Shown here one piece after another: positions 25,804 through 33,342 of a stretch of 33,342 bases of DNA; the stretch's first letter is position 1; every line of letters starts with the position of its first letter. A model generated the notes under the pieces. The model was not told where the DNA came from and did no database searches. It saw only the letters and a program-made list of their open reading frames with translations. The stretch comes from an uncultured Bacteroidales bacterium (GTDB lineage: Bacteria > Bacteroidota > Bacteroidia > Bacteroidales > F082). A program made the position numbers and the translations under genes. The stretch lies in the NCBI GenBank assembly GCA_937926515.1, contig CALAZZ010000165.1, forward strand, positions 1 to 33,342, read 5' to 3'.

Positions 25804-28395
25804 ATGAGAAAATACGGTCTTATCCTGTTGGCAGTTCTTGGCTCAGGCTTGCTTGCACTTTATTTAACTGATTTTAAGAAAAGTGAAGATGAGCGAGCAA
25901 TATATTTACCATCATTGCCCGAAGTCAGAGAGCCAAAAATGGAGCCAAATGATTGGTTAGCCAAGCAAAAGCTATATCCCAACCCTGGTTTCAGCCATGA
26001 CCATTACCTTCAGGCATTGCAACAAGCAAGTACATTGCACAAATCAACTGCCAGCAGAAGTGCGGTTTGGGAACTCGCAGGCCCAACCAATGTTGGTGGT
26101 CGCATTACTGATCTGGCAATCCACTACAACAATCCATCCACAATATATGTTGGTGCTGCTTCGGGAGGAATTTTTAAAACTACCGATAATGGCTTCAGCT
26201 GGCAACATATATTTACCGATGCCCCTGTTATTTCGATTGGAGCACTTGCCATTGACCATTCTGACCAAAATATTCTCTATGCCGGCACAGGTGAAGCGAA
26301 CTCTTCAAGTCAAAGTTTTATTGGTAATGGTATTTATAAAACCACTGATGCAGGCCAAACCTGGGAACATATTGGATTGGAACAATCAGCCTATATCGGG
26401 CGTATTCTGATCGACCATAGCGATAGTGAGCGTGTTTTTGTCGCAGCTTGCGGCACCTTATTCACTCCTAATGAAACACGTGGAATATATCGCAGTATAA
26501 ATGGTGGAGCCGACTGGGAACGCATACTATTTGTTACCGACTCTACTGCAGCCATCGACATTGTTCAGCACCCTACGGAAGCCGATATTTTATATGCGGC
26601 CATGTGGGAACGAAGACGTGGACTGACCTATCGTCGCTCACATGGTGCTTCCTCCGGTATTTACAAATCAGTTGATGGTGGTGATAGCTGGACCTTACTC
26701 ACCAACGGACTTCCCGGTGGGAGCCAAAAAGGCCGGATTGGGCTTGCTATTGCACAAAACAATCCCGACATTCTTTATGCATTCATCGACAGGCTTGTTG
26801 GCAGCAGCAATATTGCAAGTGTTTATAAAACCATAAATGGGGGACAAAGCTGGGTACAAACCAATGACGGCATATTAAGTGATATGAACCGCAATTTTGG
26901 ATGGTATTTTGGCCAGATACGTGTTGATCCCCAAAATGATGACAGGATTTACGTCCTGGGGGTAGAGCTTTTCAGAAGCGAGAACGGCGGAAATAGCTAT
27001 ACAGAGCTGGCAGGTTATGGAAACATTGACGAGATTTACGTAGACCAGCATGCCATGTACATACACCCAATCACAGGACAGATAGTGCATGGTAATGATG
27101 GTGGGTTGTACCGCAGTAATAACTATGGCAATAGCTGGTCAAAGATCAATAACCTCCCATTGACACAATTTTATGCCATTGAAGTTGACTATCTAAATCC
27201 GCAACGTATTTATGGAGGAACCCAGGATAACAACACCATCCGGACATGGACAGGTGCACTCAACGACTGGGATCGTATTTTAGGTGGTGATGGCTTTTAT
27301 TGCCTGGTTGATTACACCAATTCAAACATCATCTTTGCCGAATACCAGTGGGGGCAGCTTTTTAGGTCTTTAAATGGAGGAAACAACTTTAACTACATTG
27401 CAGGTGCTTGGAGTGATGACCGCACAAACTGGTCATCCCCTTATGTGATGCATCCGGAAGACCCTCAAATCCTTTATTTCGGTACCTATCGCATATGGAA
27501 AACAACCAACAGGGGCAGCAATTGGACTGCCGTTAGTGGAGACCTCACACATAACCTGGCATTAAGTGGTTTCAGCACCATCTCAACTATGGCAATTTCA
27601 AGCTTGAATCCAAATTATATCCTGGCAGGCAGCGATGACGGCAGGGTACACATCAGCACAAGTGGTGGGTTTGGCTGGACCGATATTTCAGAAGGATTGC
27701 CTTTGAGGTGGATCACAAGGGTTGCTTTTGATCCTTTCGATATAAATACCATTTATGTTACCGTTTCAGGTTTCCGGTGGGATGAGGCGCACCCTTACGT
27801 ATTTCGCTCAACTGACCTTGGTCAGAACTGGGAACCCATCAGCAGCAATCTGCCTGAATTACCAGTAAATGTAATTGTTGCAGATCCGGGGCAGGAAGGC
27901 AGGTTAATCGTTGGAACAGATGCCGGTATATTTTATACGGACAATAACGGTGAAAATTGGGGGAGCCTGATGCATGGCCTTCCGAATGTGCCGGTTACAG
28001 ATCTTAAAATCCACCAGCCAACCCGCACATTAGTTGCCGGAACATATGGTTGCTCCGCATATCGCCTCAATCTTGACCTAATTACCGGATTAAGCTCTCC
28101 TTTATATACAGCAAATCAGGCTATTCTTAGCGACCCTTACCCAAACCCTATTTCAGCCAACGAAAAGCTTAAGGTTGAATGGTATCTGCCAACTGCTGGC
28201 CAATGCAAATTGCAGTTGTTTGATTTGTCTGGGCAAGTGGTGGCTGAAATTAATACGGGTCACATGCAATCAGGTCATCATCTCATACATTTGGATTTGC
28301 AAAATACTGGAAGGGTAGCGCTGGTTCCGGGTGTTTACATATTACGATTATTGTTTGATGGACATAGTTTGGAAAAGCGAGTGGTCGTGATCTGA
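25804..28395 (+). CDS. T9SS-secreted sortilin/BNR-repeat propeller protein
   Basis: This 863-residue protein has an N-terminal hydrophobic segment (about 5-21) without an obvious signal-peptidase site. It then has about twelve Asp-box repeats of the form S/T-x-D/N-x-G-x-x-W, for example KTTDNGFSW, KTTDAGQTW, KSVDGGDSW, RSTDLGQNW and YTDNNGENW. These fold into one or two beta-propellers as in VPS10/sortilin and BNR-repeat proteins. From about residue 775 it ends with a T9SS type A sorting domain (DPYPNPISANEKLKVEWYL; GVYILRL). Related proteins are often labelled glycosyl hydrolase, but no sialidase catalytic set is apparent, so binding is more likely than catalysis. It is cotranscribed with the preceding T9SS cargo gene. 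Confidence 0.85.
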   Translation: MRKYGLILLAVLGSGLLALYLTDFKKSEDERAIYLPSLPEVREPKMEPNDWLAKQKLYPNPGFSHDHYLQALQQASTLHKSTASRSAVWELAGPTNVGGRITDLAIHYNNPSTIYVGAASGGIFKTTDNGFSWQHIFTDAPVISIGALAIDHSDQNILYAGTGEANSSSQSFIGNGIYKTTDAGQTWEHIGLEQSAYIGRILIDHSDSERVFVAACGTLFTPNETRGIYRSINGGADWERILFVTDSTAAIDIVQHPTEADILYAAMWERRRGLTYRRSHGASSGIYKSVDGGDSWTLLTNGLPGGSQKGRIGLAIAQNNPDILYAFIDRLVGSSNIASVYKTINGGQSWVQTNDGILSDMNRNFGWYFGQIRVDPQNDDRIYVLGVELFRSENGGNSYTELAGYGNIDEIYVDQHAMYIHPITGQIVHGNDGGLYRSNNYGNSWSKINNLPLTQFYAIEVDYLNPQRIYGGTQDNNTIRTWTGALNDWDRILGGDGFYCLVDYTNSNIIFAEYQWGQLFRSLNGGNNFNYIAGAWSDDRTNWSSPYVMHPEDPQILYFGTYRIWKTTNRGSNWTAVSGDLTHNLALSGFSTISTMAISSLNPNYILAGSDDGRVHISTSGGFGWTDISEGLPLRWITRVAFDPFDINTIYVTVSGFRWDEAHPYVFRSTDLGQNWEPISSNLPELPVNVIVADPGQEGRLIVGTDAGIFYTDNNGENWGSLMHGLPNVPVTDLKIHQPTRTLVAGTYGCSAYRLNLDLITGLSSPLYTANQAILSDPYPNPISANEKLKVEWYLPTAGQCKLQLFDLSGQVVAEINTGHMQSGHHLIHLDLQNTGRVALVPGVYILRLLFDGHSLEKRVVVI

Positions 28396-28492
28396 TAACT
28401 GAAGTTTTTTGCCTTCTAGTTGCAATAATCTGTGTTATGAGAATCCGGGATAGCTGCATTAATCATTAATTGGTTTTGTTCAAAGGTCAATG

Positions 28493-28540
28493 AAGAACTA
28501 TTGAAATTAAATGGGTTAATTGCATGAATAGTTCTTTTTT
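28493..28540 (+). terminator. Strong terminator with nested hairpin
   Basis: AAGAACTATT (28493-28502) pairs perfectly with AATAGTTCTT (28527-28536), followed by four further T residues. Inside the loop AATTAA (28505-28510) pairs with TTAATT (28516-28521). It lies about 100 bases after the stop of the second T9SS cargo gene and closes that two-gene operon. Confidence 0.75.
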
Positions 28541-28607
28541 ATACTGAATCAGAAACTATTTTGAATCCATTTTGTTATATCTTACGAAATCATCTAATTG
28601 AGCTAAC

Positions 28608-29312
28608 ATGAACCAATGTGTAAGCATTTCCTTTTTTCGATATAACAGCCTGAAGAATAAAATCTGGGGCATGAGCCAAATGTACAGGGTAAGAGCGCCC
28701 ATGAAAAAGATGCCGGGACTCCAATTCTTTAAGCCACTGGGAACAGGTAGCGGTAAAGGGTACAGTATAATTCCGGATTTTAGTGTGTACGGCTTGCTTG
28801 CTGTATGGGAGAATGAAGCGGCAGCCGAATCTTTTCTTGCCGGTCCATTGCATGATCAATTTCGAGCACACAGCACTGAACAATATCACATATTTATGCG
28901 CCCAACTAGTACGAGAGGCTCATGGTCAGGCTTTAACGAATGGCAACTTACATCCGATACCTATGCATACCCCCATATTTGCGCCATCACCCGAGCCACA
29001 ATAAAAAAACGATTTGCTTTTACATTTTGGCGTATGGTGCCTCGCATAAGCCATGAACAAAATATGGCTGAAGGTCTCCTGTTTTCAAAAGGCATAGGTG
29101 AAATACCATTTTTCGAGCAGGCCACTTTTACTGTCTGGAAAAATACTAAATCAATGGAAGCCTTTGCATATCAGAATGCCCATAGCCACGCTATTGGTGT
29201 GACCAGACGCAAGCAAGGATTCAGAGAAGAGATGTTCACCCGCCTTAAACCCATAAAAACTTTTGGTTCGTGGAATGGCGAAAATCCAATTGGAACTTTT
29301 AATCAAGGCTGA
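28608..29312 (+). CDS. Spheroidene monooxygenase (CrtA)-like protein
   Basis: This 234-residue soluble protein matches the CrtA family as I know it: an N-terminal SISFFRYNS, the segment MPGLQFFKPLGTGSGKGYS, SVYGLLAVWENEAAAESFL, the tripartite middle ITRATIKKRFAFTFWRMVP, GLLFSKGIGEIPFFEQATF and a C-terminal aromatic/basic end (FREEMFTRLKPIKTFGSW). CrtA is a haem monooxygenase that oxidises acyclic carotenoids at C-2. A crtA-related enzyme from a flavobacterium has been reported as a carotenoid 2-hydroxylase in myxol synthesis. No phytoene synthase, desaturase or other carotenoid gene is adjacent, so the substrate here is open. It stands alone between two terminator-like hairpins. Confidence 0.75.
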   Translation: MNQCVSISFFRYNSLKNKIWGMSQMYRVRAPMKKMPGLQFFKPLGTGSGKGYSIIPDFSVYGLLAVWENEAAAESFLAGPLHDQFRAHSTEQYHIFMRPTSTRGSWSGFNEWQLTSDTYAYPHICAITRATIKKRFAFTFWRMVPRISHEQNMAEGLLFSKGIGEIPFFEQATFTVWKNTKSMEAFAYQNAHSHAIGVTRRKQGFREEMFTRLKPIKTFGSWNGENPIGTFNQG

Positions 29313-29322
29313 GCTTAGTGGC

Positions 29323-29340
29323 ATCAGATAAACTGATTTT
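29323..29340 (+). terminator. Weak terminator after the CrtA-like gene
   Basis: ATCAG (29323-29327), loop ATAAA and CTGAT (29333-29337) followed by three T residues, starting 11 bases after the stop codon. The short AT-rich stem makes it weak, but the position fits. Confidence 0.35.
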
Positions 29341-29442
29341 CGTTAACCTCATTTGAAGCATTAAATCACTTAAATTGCTATACTTCTAAACCCACTCCTC
29401 ATATAGTATAGAACTTTGTCGGACAGATAGATGTATTGGGTG

Positions 29443-29474
29443 TTAACATTTTGAAGATGTTATTTAAATGTTAA
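29443..29474. repeat. Inverted repeat upstream of the AAA+ ATPase gene
   Basis: TTAACATTT (29443-29451) and AAATGTTAA (29466-29474) are perfect inverted copies separated by 14 bases, with a partial third copy (GATGTTAT) between them. It lies 107 bases before the ATPase ATG, where no consensus promoter could be found. It could be a regulator-binding site or a hairpin in the leader. Confidence 0.35.
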
Positions 29475-29580
29475 AACCGATTTTGGGCGGTTATGCAAAG
29501 CCCTGTAAATGCATTAATGTGTATATTTAAGCCATATCGGTTTGTATCATTAATTTAGAAAACCCGAAACAAATTTAAAT

Positions 29581-30936
29581 ATGCAATCACTCAAAAGCGA
29601 ACTTCAATGGCTTAAGCATGTTATGCTTTATCAGATTTCGATTCATCTACGCAGTAAAGGTGTAAAAGCAGTAGGCATGACCGACAATTTCCCAAGTCCT
29701 CCTGTTCTAGAACATCAGGATGCCTTTGATTCATTTGTATCAGAGAATAAACTATCAACCGAGGAGCGTCTATTGCTTATTCTTGGACTGAGTGTACATC
29801 AGCAAGTTGATTTTTTTGAGCCGTTTATTCGGGATAGTTTCAGAAAACCAATTATCTACCCGGACCTTGGGTTGTCTTACCAGGGAAGTTATCATAAAGG
29901 ATTTATTCCAACCGGCGAAACAGTGCTTTTTTTACTGTCGAAGCCAGACCAGCCAAACATGGAGTTTGTTGAAGAGCTGTTTAACGAATCCCAATTTCTT
30001 ATTAAGCATAATATTCTTTGGCTGGAGAAACGGCAAGACGACCTTGCACCGCTTAGTGGATATCTAGCAATTAACCCTTTGTTCTTAAAGCAAATAGAAA
30101 ACAAAAAAATAGCATTGTCCGGCCTATTCCAGGAACTTCCGGTGCAATTGCTCTATTCACCACTAAATGACGATGAACTGGTGTTGGATAACCATGCCCG
30201 CAAACAACTTCAACAACTGCAATCATCAATTAATCAACATCGTAATGCAAAACCTGAAAAAAATGAGGCCCTGGCTGAAAAAGGGATTCTTGCTGTTTTT
30301 GCCGGAGACAAAGGTACCGGAAAAACGCTCGCAGCCATACTTACCGGAAAGAAAACAGGACATGCGTTATACAGGATAGACATGAGTCTGGTGGCTTCAA
30401 AGTATATCGGTGAAACTGAGAAAAATCTGTCACAACTTTTTCGGGCAGCAGAAAAAAACAGCTGGATACTGTATTTCGATGAGGCGGATGCCCTTTTTGG
30501 TAAACGCACCAATGTGAAGGATGCCCACGACCGCTATGCCAACCAGGAGATCTCATACCTTTTGCAACAAATCGTTAAACAGAAGCTGATCATCATAATA
30601 TCTGTTTCAACGAAATCAATTCTTGATAAGGAATTACTGCATAGATGTGATGCCGTAATACATTTTCAAAGTCCAACGACCAAAGTGATGTACCGACTAT
30701 GGAAAAGGGCACTTCCTCAATCAGATATTTTAAATAATCCATCGGATAAAGTATTGCAATCCATCTCCAAACATTTTGATATTCCTGCGGGCATCATACC
30801 ATCTGTTGTACAAGGTTGTGTGGAAGATTGTTTAAAACGCAAACACATTCGTATTACGAGTGCCCAAATTATTTCGGGTATACAACGTGAAGTAAAGCGA
30901 CTTAAGGAAGAATCAAAACACTCAATAGTCAAGTAA
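29581..30936 (+). CDS. AAA+ ATPase of the contractile-injection-system (Afp15/Pvc15-like) type
   Basis: This 451-residue protein has an N-terminal domain (about 1-220) with the segment GFIPTGETVLFLL (107-119), which I associate with ATPases encoded in Bacteroidota eCIS clusters. An AAA+ module follows: Walker A GDKGTGKT (242-249), YIGETEKNLSQLF, Walker B with D300-E301 (LYFDEADALFGKR), and the family segment VKDAHDRYANQEISYLLQQI. The normal arginine-finger pair RR before F is reduced to HRCDAVIHF. In eCIS loci such ATPases are needed for particle assembly or function, by an unsettled mechanism. No sheath, tube, baseplate or spike gene is in the window, so this is an orphan or the edge of a dispersed locus. 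The patatin gene follows after 66 bases. Confidence 0.82.
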   Translation: MQSLKSELQWLKHVMLYQISIHLRSKGVKAVGMTDNFPSPPVLEHQDAFDSFVSENKLSTEERLLLILGLSVHQQVDFFEPFIRDSFRKPIIYPDLGLSYQGSYHKGFIPTGETVLFLLSKPDQPNMEFVEELFNESQFLIKHNILWLEKRQDDLAPLSGYLAINPLFLKQIENKKIALSGLFQELPVQLLYSPLNDDELVLDNHARKQLQQLQSSINQHRNAKPEKNEALAEKGILAVFAGDKGTGKTLAAILTGKKTGHALYRIDMSLVASKYIGETEKNLSQLFRAAEKNSWILYFDEADALFGKRTNVKDAHDRYANQEISYLLQQIVKQKLIIIISVSTKSILDKELLHRCDAVIHFQSPTTKVMYRLWKRALPQSDILNNPSDKVLQSISKHFDIPAGIIPSVVQGCVEDCLKRKHIRITSAQIISGIQREVKRLKEESKHSIVK

Positions 30937-31002
30937 GTGAAAACTAACCACAATGTTTAAATACAATACTTTGTAAATTTCAGGTAACCAATACAATGAA
31001 CA

Positions 31003-32253
31003 ATGAAAACAACTGACTTCACAAACCAAAGCGATGTAGTAAAGATCATAGCAGATCTTAAAAAGGATAAAATTTCTGAAAAACCATTCTCAGATGTTTT
31101 AGATGAATCCGGTAACCAATATGTTGAATTGGTGCAAGAAGGCGGAGGCGTATTGGGAGTGGCTTTGGTGGGCTATACCTATGTCATGGAACAAATGGGA
31201 TTGCGATTCATGAGTCTGGCAGGCACTTCAGCTGGCTCGATCAATGCAATGATGCTGGCAGGTTTGGGTGATATCTCAAAAACAAAATCAGAAAGAGTAA
31301 TCGAAGAGCTGGTCAAAAAAAACCTATACGATTTTGTTGACGGTGGAAAAGATTCGAAAAAGTTTATTCAGGCCCTGCTCGGCAGTGCCGGTAAGCTTAA
31401 AAAAATTTGGCGCGGTTTCAAGATTATAGATGAATTATTCAATGACCTGGGGCTAAATCCCGGAGACGATTTTTATGAATGGCTCCGGCAATTTCTGGAA
31501 CAAAACAATATCAAAAACCAGGCTGATTTGAATAGGTACTTTGGCCAACTTCCTCTAGGCTTAACGATAAGGCCAGGTATCGATAAGACCCTGACAGGCC
31601 TGCAAGCCAAACTGGCAATCATTGCAGCTGAACTCACAACCGAAACCAAGGTGGAGTTTCCTCGCATGGCATTTCTTTATTACAATAACCCGGATCAAGT
31701 CAATCCGGCCCACTTCGTAAGGGCCTCCATGTCCATTCCTTATTTTTTCAGTCCTATGAATATCAAAAACATACCACAAGGACAAAAGGCCAAACAAAGA
31801 TGGGAGGATACCGTTCGGTTTTATGGAAAAATCCCTAAGGAGGTGTTTTTTGTAGATGGAGGCATCATGTCCAATTTTCCAATTGACGTTTTTCATCGTA
31901 AAAACAGCATTCCTCGCCTGCCTACCTTTGGGGTGCGGCTTGGTACCAATCGCGATCGGGCACATAAGATCAGCAACCCGTTAAATCTTACAGGAGCCAT
32001 GTTCAACTCACTCAGGCATTTGCATGATTATGATTTTATTTTAAAAAACCCGGATTACCGCATGCTAATTGGTAAAATAGACATTGGTGAACACGACTGG
32101 CTTAACTTTGGAATAAGCCATGAAGATAAGATCGACCTGTTTAGAAGGGGAGCCGAAGCTGCAGCACATTTCTTAAGAAGTTTTAATTGGGAAGCTTACA
32201 AATCCATCAGGGCCGAAATGAAAACCCCTGATATTTACAGAAAACTAGAGTAA
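31003..32253 (+). CDS. Patatin-like phospholipase
   Basis: This 416-residue protein has the complete patatin catalytic set: oxyanion-hole glycines GGGVLG (47-52), nucleophile S76 in GTSAGS and catalytic D285 in VDGGIMSNFPID. The family hydrolyses acyl esters of membrane lipids with a Ser-Asp dyad. It has no signal peptide or membrane helix, so it starts out cytoplasmic. About 40 residues precede the domain, and the C-terminal 90 residues (after RLGTNRDRAH) have no motif I recognise. It follows the eCIS-type ATPase gene on the same strand without a recognisable terminator or promoter between them, which suggests a shared transcript; whether it is an effector, a lipid-remodelling enzyme or a defence toxin is inference. 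Confidence 0.85.
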   Translation: MKTTDFTNQSDVVKIIADLKKDKISEKPFSDVLDESGNQYVELVQEGGGVLGVALVGYTYVMEQMGLRFMSLAGTSAGSINAMMLAGLGDISKTKSERVIEELVKKNLYDFVDGGKDSKKFIQALLGSAGKLKKIWRGFKIIDELFNDLGLNPGDDFYEWLRQFLEQNNIKNQADLNRYFGQLPLGLTIRPGIDKTLTGLQAKLAIIAAELTTETKVEFPRMAFLYYNNPDQVNPAHFVRASMSIPYFFSPMNIKNIPQGQKAKQRWEDTVRFYGKIPKEVFFVDGGIMSNFPIDVFHRKNSIPRLPTFGVRLGTNRDRAHKISNPLNLTGAMFNSLRHLHDYDFILKNPDYRMLIGKIDIGEHDWLNFGISHEDKIDLFRRGAEAAAHFLRSFNWEAYKSIRAEMKTPDIYRKLE

Positions 32254-32301
32254 TAAGGTCCTTAAAGACACCAAAATAAACAACTGGTAAAATCGAAGCA
32301 C

Positions 32302-33342
32302 TTAATCTTTGATACATCTCACGTGCATACCCCTGCGATGAACTTGTTGAGCAGTAAAAATTTCACCATTGGTGTATTCCAGATTTTTACCGTAAGAAAA
32401 CCCATCATTTACCATTGTTGACGTCCAGAAACTTGCAATAGTGCCAAGGAAGTTAAAATTTCCGTTTCCTGTTCTTTGACCACCGGGTAAAGCCGAAAAG
32501 CCATAATCATCAGTACCATGAATATTTACATTGAAAACTTCCCATCGTGGATGCTCTGTTGTTTGGCAATCACCACCAAGTGGTGTATCAATCTGCCGGC
32601 ATGATTTGAGCTTGTTTCCTTTTCCGGGGCCTGGTAAATAATTCTCCAGTGTGGACCACTCCTCCAGTGATGGTACATGCCAACCTTCAGGGCATAAACC
32701 CCTTGGGTCATTCACGGCATACCAATTATATATGAAGCCATAAAGATTACTCAGATCAAGACTATTATTAATCCAGGAGTAAGCCCCACTGGTTGCTCCT
32801 GCCCACAGTTGGTTGTTATCGCCGATAAAATTTATTGGGTCGTTATTGTTGTACTTCGTAGTCCGCAGGCTTTCCCTGGTCCAACATTGCTCGCCTATCA
32901 GTACTGTATTGTATTCATTACCATCTACATCAGTTATGGTTGAGGTTCCACACACGAAATCATCTCCACCACCGGAATCCCCCAGGATAATTCCGATTAT
33001 ACCGATTACATCCAGCACATCAATAATTTCGTCAGCGTTCCAGTCGGCATTATTGAAGCAAAATGGATCAGGGCTTAATTCAAGTACTTCATTGATTGTT
33101 GTAATTACATCCAATACATCCACAGTGTCGTCACAATTTGCATCTCCCAGAAGCATTTCATTTGTTGTCCCATAGATCATCACATCATCCAAGCCCCATC
33201 CGTTTAAATTAAAACTATTCTGACCGTGTGCCCTGAATCTAATTTGAAACAGATTACCTGCCATACCAACCAGTGCTTGTTCTGTCCGCACAAACTCAAT
33301 CAGATTGGTTGGACCCTGATTGTCAAAAGTTTCAAGCAAGGT
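32302..33342 (-). CDS. Surface protein with dockerin-like repeats and FISUMP domain (5' end outside window)
   Basis: The reading frame is open to the right edge, so the N-terminus is missing; at least 346 residues are present. The first visible part ends in LNGWGLDDVMIYG, typical of the last strand of MAM/choice-of-anchor-J-type domains. Two EF-hand-like dockerin repeats follow (GDANCDDTVDVLDVITTIN and NADWNADEIIDVLDVIGI). Then comes a Fibrobacter succinogenes major paralogous (FISUMP) domain with GEQCWTRESLRTTKYNN, GFIYNWYAVND, LCPEGWHVPSLEEW, GFSALPGG and the C-terminal GMHVRCIKD. There is no T9SS tail at this end. A surface-exposed adhesin or binding protein is likely; the true start and any signal peptide lie outside the window. 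Confidence 0.8.
   Translation of the reverse strand, partial: TLLETFDNQGPTNLIEFVRTEQALVGMAGNLFQIRFRAHGQNSFNLNGWGLDDVMIYGTTNEMLLGDANCDDTVDVLDVITTINEVLELSPDPFCFNNADWNADEIIDVLDVIGIIGIILGDSGGGDDFVCGTSTITDVDGNEYNTVLIGEQCWTRESLRTTKYNNNDPINFIGDNNQLWAGATSGAYSWINNSLDLSNLYGFIYNWYAVNDPRGLCPEGWHVPSLEEWSTLENYLPGPGKGNKLKSCRQIDTPLGGDCQTTEHPRWEVFNVNIHGTDDYGFSALPGGQRTGNGNFNFLGTIASFWTSTMVNDGFSYGKNLEYTNGEIFTAQQVHRRGMHVRCIKD

Noticed and set aside
25997..26410. 137-residue alternative plus-strand frame inside the BNR-repeat gene
   Set aside because: It reads the repeats in the wrong frame; the real frame shows regular Asp-box motifs throughout.
29522..29558. Promoter-like TATATTTA and TAATTTAG upstream of the ATPase gene
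   Set aside because: Both miss the final G of the -7 consensus and have no TTG at a suitable distance.
31561..31965. 134-residue minus-strand frame inside the patatin gene
   Set aside because: It overlaps the segment leading to and including the patatin catalytic Asp, and no family is recognisable.
29581..32253. Complete contractile injection system or CBASS defence locus
   Set aside because: No sheath, tube, baseplate or spike gene and no nucleotide cyclase is present; only the ATPase and patatin can be supported.

Overview
The window looks like a chromosomal segment of a free-living member of the Bacteroidota. The signs are type IX secretion (T9SS) C-terminal sorting domains on two secreted proteins, a TonB-dependent receptor with an N-terminal carboxypeptidase-regulatory-like domain, BACON-like and FISUMP-type surface proteins, and several upstream sites fitting the Bacteroidota promoter (TTG, about 20 bases, TAnnTTTG). 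Shine-Dalgarno sites are mostly absent. I see no tRNA, rRNA, insertion sequence, phage gene or CRISPR array. The genus cannot be named from this sequence.

Layout. (1) 1-1841, plus strand: the tail of an unknown gene with a terminator, then an EamA-type exporter overlapping an inositol-monophosphatase-family gene. (2) 8071-1954, minus strand: a compact operon for a soluble NAD-linked [NiFe] hydrogenase, hoxF-hoxU-hoxY-hoxH-hoxW, ending with a dihydroorotate-dehydrogenase-like flavoprotein that lacks the usual catalytic residue. A consensus -7 box and a 16-base perfect palindrome lie upstream. (3) 8595-12552, plus strand: a BACON-like/propeller lipoprotein and an M14-type metallopeptidase lipoprotein. 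(4) 12646-16084: an agmatinase-family hydrolase divergent from hypF, which makes the cyanide ligands of [NiFe] hydrogenase. (5) 20101-16109, minus strand: aroC followed by an AsmA-family protein with an unusual coiled-coil tail; further upstream on the same strand lies a TonB-dependent receptor (22645-20222). (6) 22896-28395, plus strand: two adjacent secreted beta-propeller proteins with T9SS tails, closed by a strong nested-hairpin terminator. (7) 28608-32253, plus strand: a spheroidene-monooxygenase (CrtA)-like protein, then an AAA+ ATPase of the type found in extracellular contractile injection systems (eCIS), followed closely by a patatin-like phospholipase. (8) 32302-33342, minus strand: the C-terminal part of a dockerin/FISUMP surface protein running off the window.

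How it fits together. HoxH and HoxY carry the hydrogenase centre, HoxU and HoxF relay electrons to NAD(H), HoxW trims the HoxH C-terminus and HypF helps build the active site; the other hyp genes must lie elsewhere. The least explained parts are the flavoprotein closing the hox operon and the orphan eCIS-type ATPase plus patatin pair. Functions are assigned from motifs read by eye; no database search was run.
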